This document shows, piece by piece, positions 6,023 through 9,787 of a stretch of 9,787 nt of DNA. The DNA lies in the NCBI GenBank assembly GCA_025451715.1, contig JANWJY010000071.1, positions 1 through 9,787 on the forward strand, written 5' to 3'. This DNA comes from Fimbriimonadaceae bacterium (GTDB lineage Bacteria > Armatimonadota > Fimbriimonadia > Fimbriimonadales > Fimbriimonadaceae). Below the pieces are notes generated by a model. That model worked only from the letters and a program-made list of their open reading frames with translations. It ran no database searches and was not told the DNA's origin. Numbering within the stretch: position 1 is the first letter of the stretch; the number at the start of each line of letters is the position of its first letter. The position numbers were made by a program, and so were the translations under genes.

Positions 6023-6034
6023 GGCTCGATTATA
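6023..6034 (-). promoter_or_regulatory. Leaderless-type promoter (-10) of the DUF262 gene
   Basis: A perfect TATAAT (6034-6029, minus strand) is followed by CGAGCC and the ATG at 6022. With normal -10 to start spacing the first transcribed base would be the A of ATG. There is no Shine-Dalgarno between the box and the start. A -35 box is not evident at 17 bp. Confidence 0.6.
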
Positions 6035-6115
6035 CGTGCCGCGCTCCTGCCGCCGGCGAGTGACCGAGGCGCCTGTCGGATCAACTCGGGCGGGCGGCCG
6101 GGGTGACCTACCGTA

Positions 6116-7195
6116 TCACCCCAGTGCTAGACTCAGTTCGCATTCTGAGGCAGACTGCCGCGCGGCGGCTAACAAAATCGTCCACATTCGTATGTGTCCC
6201 TTTGCCGAGAAGTGGGTTTCTACCACATAGGATCGCCCCTGACAAGTCACCTCGGCGGGTGAACGCATCCCTTTAGTGCCCGGGCCACCTTTCAGAGCTA
6301 CCAATGCGGACTTGGCCTTCTTTCCACTAAACACGGGCACGTTACCGGCCAGCCCCTGGTCCAACAGCACTTTGGCAAGATTCAAACTGATTTCACGCCA
6401 GGTCTCGCCTTTGATTTCCATCCCGTTGCCTAGTCGAAGCACTTCCGGTTTTTTCCCAGTTACGTCGCTCCTGTCGATTTTCGTCAGGCATAGACCGTTC
6501 CCCTTGTGCGATGACGATGTGCCCGGCTGGATCGTTTCTTCCCGTGCGACACTTGCGATGATGCCTGGCTGCACTCCGTTTGATTCCTTGAAGTAGTCAA
6601 CGACTTCTCCATTTGTCACGCGACTTAAACCAGGCATCGCCTTTATCACTTTTCCAATTGCCCGAACAACATCACTCTTTGGATCGCCAAGTTGGCCCGC
6701 TAACGTCGCGTATAACCGTTGGTTTTGCACGAAGGGTTCAAGCTTTCCGCCCGTGACCGACGGCTTCGAGAGCGCTTCCAGAAAACTGACGAATTGCTTG
6801 TCCCTTAGCGTGAACTCTGCCGCCAGCTTCTCTTCCGCCCGACCCTTCATATCGTTGTCGTAGAGCAGCCAGTCCTTGCCATTCGTGAGCACAACCCAGC
6901 GCTTGCCGTGTGCGTTCACATAGTTGACGGCTTGGGTGGCCGTTTGGACATCTAGCCTTGCGTTCCAAGTCTTGGCCTCGAGAAACCACATGTGTTCCTC
7001 ACTCTCTGGCAGCAGGGTGTAGTCAGGCTTGCCCTTAGCGGCGTTTTCGTCTTGCGACTTGATATCCTTGTAGTCGTAGCCTGCCGCCAGCAACAAGGGA
7101 TAGATGATCCTGACGCAAGTATCCGCCTCATTGACCGGCGGCGGATTTGAAATCTCAATCGCCTTTTTCACCGCTTCCAGGAGATGCGGGCGCAT
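6116..7195 (-). CDS. PD-(D/E)XK protein like type I restriction R-subunit N-terminus
   Basis: The N-terminal half (about 1-145) matches the HSDR_N-type nuclease domain: NEADTCVRIIYPLLLAAGYD (22-41), the first acid Asp58 in GKPDYTLLP, Glu73 and Lys75 in FLEAKTW, and Gln88 in TATQAVNYVNAHGKRWVVLTNG. These are the residues expected of a PD-(D/E)XK endonuclease fold. No helicase domain follows, so this is a stand-alone protein of 359 aa, not a full HsdR. The C-terminal region (about 250-359) has GETWREISLNLAKVLLDQG and GRSYVVETHFSAKGHIRMW, which looks like a small accessory domain seen in other restriction-associated proteins, of unknown function. ATG 7195 has TAGAAT 7 nt upstream. It lies upstream of the DUF262/HNH gene on the same strand, suggesting a two-gene defence module. 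Confidence 0.8.
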   Translation of the reverse strand: MRPHLLEAVKKAIEISNPPPVNEADTCVRIIYPLLLAAGYDYKDIKSQDENAAKGKPDYTLLPESEEHMWFLEAKTWNARLDVQTATQAVNYVNAHGKRWVVLTNGKDWLLYDNDMKGRAEEKLAAEFTLRDKQFVSFLEALSKPSVTGGKLEPFVQNQRLYATLAGQLGDPKSDVVRAIGKVIKAMPGLSRVTNGEVVDYFKESNGVQPGIIASVAREETIQPGTSSSHKGNGLCLTKIDRSDVTGKKPEVLRLGNGMEIKGETWREISLNLAKVLLDQGLAGNVPVFSGKKAKSALVALKGGPGTKGMRSPAEVTCQGRSYVVETHFSAKGHIRMWTILLAAARQSASECELSLALG

Positions 7196-7208
7196 GGGGG
7201 CTATTCTA
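7196..7208 (-). promoter_or_regulatory. Leaderless-type promoter (-10) of the PD-(D/E)XK gene
   Basis: TAGAAT (7208-7203, minus strand) stands 7 nt (AGCCCCC) before the ATG at 7195. A weak -35-like TTGGAG lies at 7233-7228 with a 19-bp spacer. The absence of a Shine-Dalgarno and the spacing suggest leaderless transcription. Confidence 0.55.
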
Positions 7209-7262
7209 TCACGCGACGGCCTCCCGTCTCCAACCTCGCCAACCCGTGGGTATCCTCGACCC

Positions 7263-7275
7263 AGGAGCGCAGATG
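7263..7275 (+). promoter_or_regulatory. Ribosome binding site setting the 7273 start
   Basis: AGGAG at 7263-7267 is 5 nt before ATG 7273. This decides the start of the following gene: a longer in-frame extension back to 7147 would overlap the start of the divergent nuclease gene and has no such site. A TATCCT box at 7251-7256 could be its -10. Confidence 0.6.
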
Positions 7276-8007
7276 TCCGACCAAGACGAGCGGAGCATGG
7301 CCCTACACCGTTCCGTGAGTACGGTGCAGAACCTCCTGCCCAGCGCCTTCAAGCTCGCCGCCGACCCCAACGCCGACATCAAGGCCCGCTGGGCAGCCTT
7401 CGACAAGATTTACGAGTTCGTCGTCGAAGACTTGGCCAACAAGGGCACACCGCTCCAACCGGCGCAGTTCAAGACCGACGGCCTCACCGACGAGCAAGTG
7501 CAAACAATCTCCGAACGCAGCCTGCGCTACTCCGTCGCCTCGGCACTGCTCGTTATGTCCTACGGCACCTCTAAAGACGCATTGCCTTCGGTCATGTGGC
7601 AGGCCGAAGAGCTGGTCCCCTCCAGCCCCGATCCCGAAACTTGGCGCGCGCCGATAACGGCCCAAGACCAAGTCCTCCTCTTCGAAGGCATACGCGTGAT
7701 GCAAGAAGAGTTTCCGGAGGACTTCGATTGCTTTTTCAAATGCGACTCTGTCCCCCTCGAACGCCGCCGCCTCGCCTTCCGCCGAATGTACGCGTGCATC
7801 GGCGGCGTCTGGCGTGAGAAATCGGAGTTCGCCCGCGCGCTCACTCCCGAACAGCGACAGAGCATGGTCGTTTTCTCGCTCATGTGCATGATCCCTGCCG
7901 GGCAATGGACCCCCGCCGACTTTCAGGAGATCCGCGCTGAGATGGTCCCCATCGAAGAGCCAGACTGGGAAGAGCTGTACCGCCAAGCCGGTCCCCCTCC
8001 CCGCTAG
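7273..8007 (+). CDS. Uncharacterised 244-aa soluble protein
   Basis: I do not recognise this protein. It begins MSDQDERSMALHRSVSTVQNLL and looks soluble, acidic and mostly helical, with no signal peptide, no membrane span and no repeat. Visible stretches are a helical block FKLAADPNADIKARWAAFDKIYEFVVEDLANKG in the N-terminal third, a long acidic middle (DQVLLFEGIRVMQEEFPEDFDCFFKCDSVPLERRRLAFRRMYACIGG) with paired cysteines, and a C-terminal part with MVVFSLMCMIPAGQWTPADFQEI. The cysteines are not arranged as an obvious zinc site. Strong third-position G/C bias identical to the housekeeping genes argues that it is a native, expressed gene. It is divergent from the nuclease module and convergent with the HD-GYP gene, so neither neighbour suggests its role. 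Confidence 0.75.
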   Translation: MSDQDERSMALHRSVSTVQNLLPSAFKLAADPNADIKARWAAFDKIYEFVVEDLANKGTPLQPAQFKTDGLTDEQVQTISERSLRYSVASALLVMSYGTSKDALPSVMWQAEELVPSSPDPETWRAPITAQDQVLLFEGIRVMQEEFPEDFDCFFKCDSVPLERRRLAFRRMYACIGGVWREKSEFARALTPEQRQSMVVFSLMCMIPAGQWTPADFQEIRAEMVPIEEPDWEELYRQAGPPPR

Positions 8008-8069
8008 TCGGACGAATTGCCCCGATCCGTCAGGACACGCAGTCGCCGCTCGCAATCGGGTTAGCTGAC

Positions 8070-9584
8070 TTAAGCCGCCTTTTCGGTCCTGACCGCGCCC
8101 CGCTGCACGCTCTGCAAAAACGCCTCTACCACGTCCGGGTCGAAGGAGTGGCCCGACTCCTTTCTGAGCAGGTCCAAAGCTTCCTCCACCGTCCACGCGC
8201 TCTTGTACGACCTGGCCGAAGTCAGCGCGTCGAACACGTCGGCGACCGCCACGATCCTTCCTGAAAGCGGAATCTCCTCGCCCTTGAGCCCCAAATAGCC
8301 ACTGCCGTTCCAGCGCTCGTGGTGCGTCAGCGCGATCTCCTCCGCTGTCTGCAGAATCCTCGATTCGCTCCCGGAGAGGATCTCGGAGCCGATCTGCGTG
8401 TGGCGCTTCATCGCCGTGTACTCCTCTTCCGTGAGCTTCCCGGGCTTGAGCAGGATCAGGTCGCTCACACCGATCTTTCCAATGTCGTGCAACAGCGCGG
8501 CGCGCCCGAGAATGTCGGCGAAATGAGGGTCCATCCCCAGTTCGAGAGCGATCTGGCGCGACGATTCGCCAACACGCTTGGTGTGCTCTCCCGTCTCGTC
8601 GTCGCGGTATTCGCCCGCCAGTGCGAGGCGCTCAAGGATCTCGTTTCTTGCCCGCTCCAGTTCCGCGGTGCGTTCCCGCACGCGGACCTCGAGTTTATCG
8701 TGGGCGTCCTGAAGCTCTCTCTCGGCCTGCGTCCTTCTCAGGTCCATGGCGTCCAGCGCCTTCGCCGTATAGCAAATGACGAGCCCCAGACAGAGCATTG
8801 TGAAGACGGTGAACAGCGACGTGCCGAACCGCGTGTCGTAAAGCCCCGCGTTCTGTCCCAAGAGACGCAGCCAGCCGATGCCGAAGGGCACGGCGACCGC
8901 CGCGCCCAAGAGTCGGCGACAAAGCCGGCCGCCGATCGTGGGGCTCGTGACCAGTGCCATTAAACCTCGATCGGGCCTCGCCGCAAACACGCCGACCCCA
9001 AGCACCACAAAGAGCAGCGCCGTGTGGAGCGCCATCGGCAGATAAGAGCCTACTGCCATTCCGGACGTGTCGCGATAGGCGTACGCCACCAGCGTGAGCA
9101 TTCCCACCACAACGGACGCCGTAGCGAAAACTCTACTAACACGCTCGGTCCGACCGTCCATCGTCAGCAACGCGATCGCAAGGCACAAGAACGCGAAGGC
9201 CGTGTTCGGCGCCATCCGGTTTGGAACCGCCTCGAAGTCCAGTTTTTCTGTGAAGAGCAGCCGGTCGAGTCCAAAGTCGACTCCATAGAAGTAAGCAAGC
9301 AGCCGCCCTGCGCCGACCACGCCAATGACGACAACACAGCCTGCGGACACCCCTCGCCTCCAGCCGGTCGAGGCTCTGTTCGCGATGAGGCCGAGCGATA
9401 TCGCGCAGAGCATGAAGCACACGGCGGTCGCCGGGTTCATCGCAGTAAGGCCCGGAACCAGGCCTTTGAGCGCTGGCATATCGAACTGCCAGCCCACGAT
9501 GACCGCAGCGGTGACGAGGAGGGTGGCCACACAAGCTGCGTAGCTGTACTTATCCCAAGGAGTGCTGGTTTGGTTGCCGATCAT
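8070..9584 (-). CDS. Membrane HD-GYP domain phosphodiesterase-like signalling protein
   Basis: The 504-aa protein has about eight membrane segments (near 14-33, 47-68, 80-99, 126-142, 152-170, 184-201, 226-243, 257-275), a coiled linker (280-318) and an HD-GYP domain (about 318-495). The membrane part contains three copies of an M-x-x-x-T-A-x-x-F motif (49-57, 124-132, 184-192), suggesting repeated helix units of a sensor domain. The HD-GYP part keeps EHTKRVG, HDIGKIGVSD (H366, D367), the H395 of KRHTQIG, HHERW (421-425) and VADVFDALTSARSYK, which bind the metals. HD-GYP enzymes hydrolyse cyclic-di-GMP to pGpG/GMP. The GYP motif itself reads GYLGLKG, one residue shorter and without Pro. ATG 9584 has a GAGAGG ribosome site. 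It lies downstream of smpB on the same strand. Confidence 0.92.
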   Translation of the reverse strand: MIGNQTSTPWDKYSYAACVATLLVTAAVIVGWQFDMPALKGLVPGLTAMNPATAVCFMLCAISLGLIANRASTGWRRGVSAGCVVVIGVVGAGRLLAYFYGVDFGLDRLLFTEKLDFEAVPNRMAPNTAFAFLCLAIALLTMDGRTERVSRVFATASVVVGMLTLVAYAYRDTSGMAVGSYLPMALHTALLFVVLGVGVFAARPDRGLMALVTSPTIGGRLCRRLLGAAVAVPFGIGWLRLLGQNAGLYDTRFGTSLFTVFTMLCLGLVICYTAKALDAMDLRRTQAERELQDAHDKLEVRVRERTAELERARNEILERLALAGEYRDDETGEHTKRVGESSRQIALELGMDPHFADILGRAALLHDIGKIGVSDLILLKPGKLTEEEYTAMKRHTQIGSEILSGSESRILQTAEEIALTHHERWNGSGYLGLKGEEIPLSGRIVAVADVFDALTSARSYKSAWTVEEALDLLRKESGHSFDPDVVEAFLQSVQRGAVRTEKAA

Positions 9585-9610
9585 AGGGGCCTCTCTTGGA
9601 ATGATCGGCA
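9575..9610. promoter_or_regulatory. 10-bp inverted repeat covering the HD-GYP start codon
   Basis: TGCCGATCAT (9575-9584) and ATGATCGGCA (9601-9610) are perfectly complementary, with a 16-nt centre. On the minus-strand mRNA the 3' arm is the first ten coding bases of the HD-GYP gene, and the loop holds its GAGAGG ribosome site. It could be a translational control hairpin or a protein-binding palindrome. Confidence 0.6.
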
Positions 9611-9644
9611 GGCCGGGCGTGGGTGCGCAGGGTTTCCGCCCCCG

Positions 9645-9787
9645 CTAGGTGAGGCCCTTTTTCAGTTCTCTCCTTTCATCCTTCTCCTTCAGCGCCTGGC
9701 GTTTGTCATATTGCTTTTTGCCACGGGCGAGGGCGATTTCGACTTTTGCGCGTCCGCCTTTGAAATAGATCTTATAGGGGACGATGG
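9645..9787 (-). CDS. smpB: SsrA-binding protein SmpB, C-terminal part (cut by window edge)
   Basis: Forty-six residues plus the stop are visible, too close to the edge for a start. The sequence runs IVPYKIYFKGGRAKVEIALA, then RGKKQYDKRQALKEKDERRE and LKKGLT. This is the end of the SmpB beta-barrel followed by the basic C-terminal tail with the GKKxYDKR motif that enters the ribosomal mRNA channel during trans-translation. SmpB binds tmRNA and rescues stalled ribosomes. The coding strand is minus and the 5' part lies beyond 9787. The HD-GYP gene starts 60 bp downstream on the same strand. No tmRNA gene is seen in the window. Confidence 0.95.
   Translation of the reverse strand, partial: IVPYKIYFKGGRAKVEIALARGKKQYDKRQALKEKDERRELKKGLT

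Larger units (their letters stand above)
4421..7208 (-). other. Candidate acquired two-gene nuclease (defence) module
   Basis: Two adjacent minus-strand genes, a PD-(D/E)XK protein and a DUF262/HNH protein, form a block with clearly lower GC and more A/T-rich codons than the genes on either side (sampled lines about 45% versus above 60%). Neither flank shows an integrase, transposase or direct repeat that would mark an insertion. The block is bounded by the 4357-4403 stem-loop and by a divergent + gene at 7273. Function as one system is inferred from adjacency and domain types. Confidence 0.5.

Noticed and set aside
6116..7195. A truncated hsdR pseudogene
   Set aside because: The frame is intact, has its own promoter and a distinct C-terminal region, and no helicase remnants follow downstream.
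7147..7272. N-terminal extension of the 244-aa gene
   Set aside because: It would overlap the start of the divergent nuclease gene and its promoter; ATG 7273 has a proper AGGAG site.
8008..8069. Terminator between the convergent genes at 8007 and 8070
   Set aside because: Only a 6-bp CCCGAT/ATCGGG pair with a long loop is visible; too weak to call.

Overview
The window is a GC-rich bacterial chromosome segment. It holds a conserved housekeeping cluster (apt, miaA, hfq, dapF), then an accessory block, a membrane HD-GYP signalling gene and the 3' end of smpB. Hfq, DapF and a c-di-GMP-type HD-GYP protein point to a diderm-type bacterium. Several genes have a TATAAT-like box 6-7 nt before the start codon, which suggests leaderless transcription is common here. 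The overall look would fit a lineage such as Armatimonadota (Fimbriimonadia), but that placement is a low-confidence inference and no marker gene here proves it.

Left part (1-3313): a HicA toxin (+) and a short HicB antitoxin (-) face each other tail to tail with only 2 bp between their stop codons, unlike the usual co-directional operon. Then, all on +, come apt (purine salvage), two tandem GC-rich hairpin repeats, miaA (tRNA A37 prenylation), hfq (sRNA chaperone) and dapF (lysine/peptidoglycan precursor). miaA, hfq and dapF are tightly packed: hfq starts 1 nt after the miaA stop, and dapF overlaps the hfq end. A 4-copy heptanucleotide tract lies inside the 5' end of the miaA reading frame.

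Middle (3314-7208): the 343-bp gap after dapF is a degenerate tandem array with a 21-bp period (about 13 units), rich in CCTGG/CCAGG and inverted repeats. It leads into an unrecognised 228-aa protein with a C-terminal fibronectin-III-like part. A stem-loop separates that gene from two minus-strand genes of visibly lower GC: a PD-(D/E)XK protein like the N-terminus of type I restriction R subunits, and a DUF262 protein with a C-terminal HNH motif. Together they look like a horizontally acquired two-gene restriction/defence module, each gene with its own leaderless-type promoter.

Right part (7273-9787): an unrecognised 244-aa soluble protein (+), then convergent to it an eight-TM HD-GYP protein (-) whose GYP motif is altered to GYL. 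A perfect 10-bp inverted repeat covers the HD-GYP start codon. The window ends inside smpB (-), the tmRNA partner of trans-translation.

The most unusual items are the 21-bp array with its neighbouring gene, the convergent HicA/HicB pair, the two-nuclease module and the repeated leaderless promoter signature.
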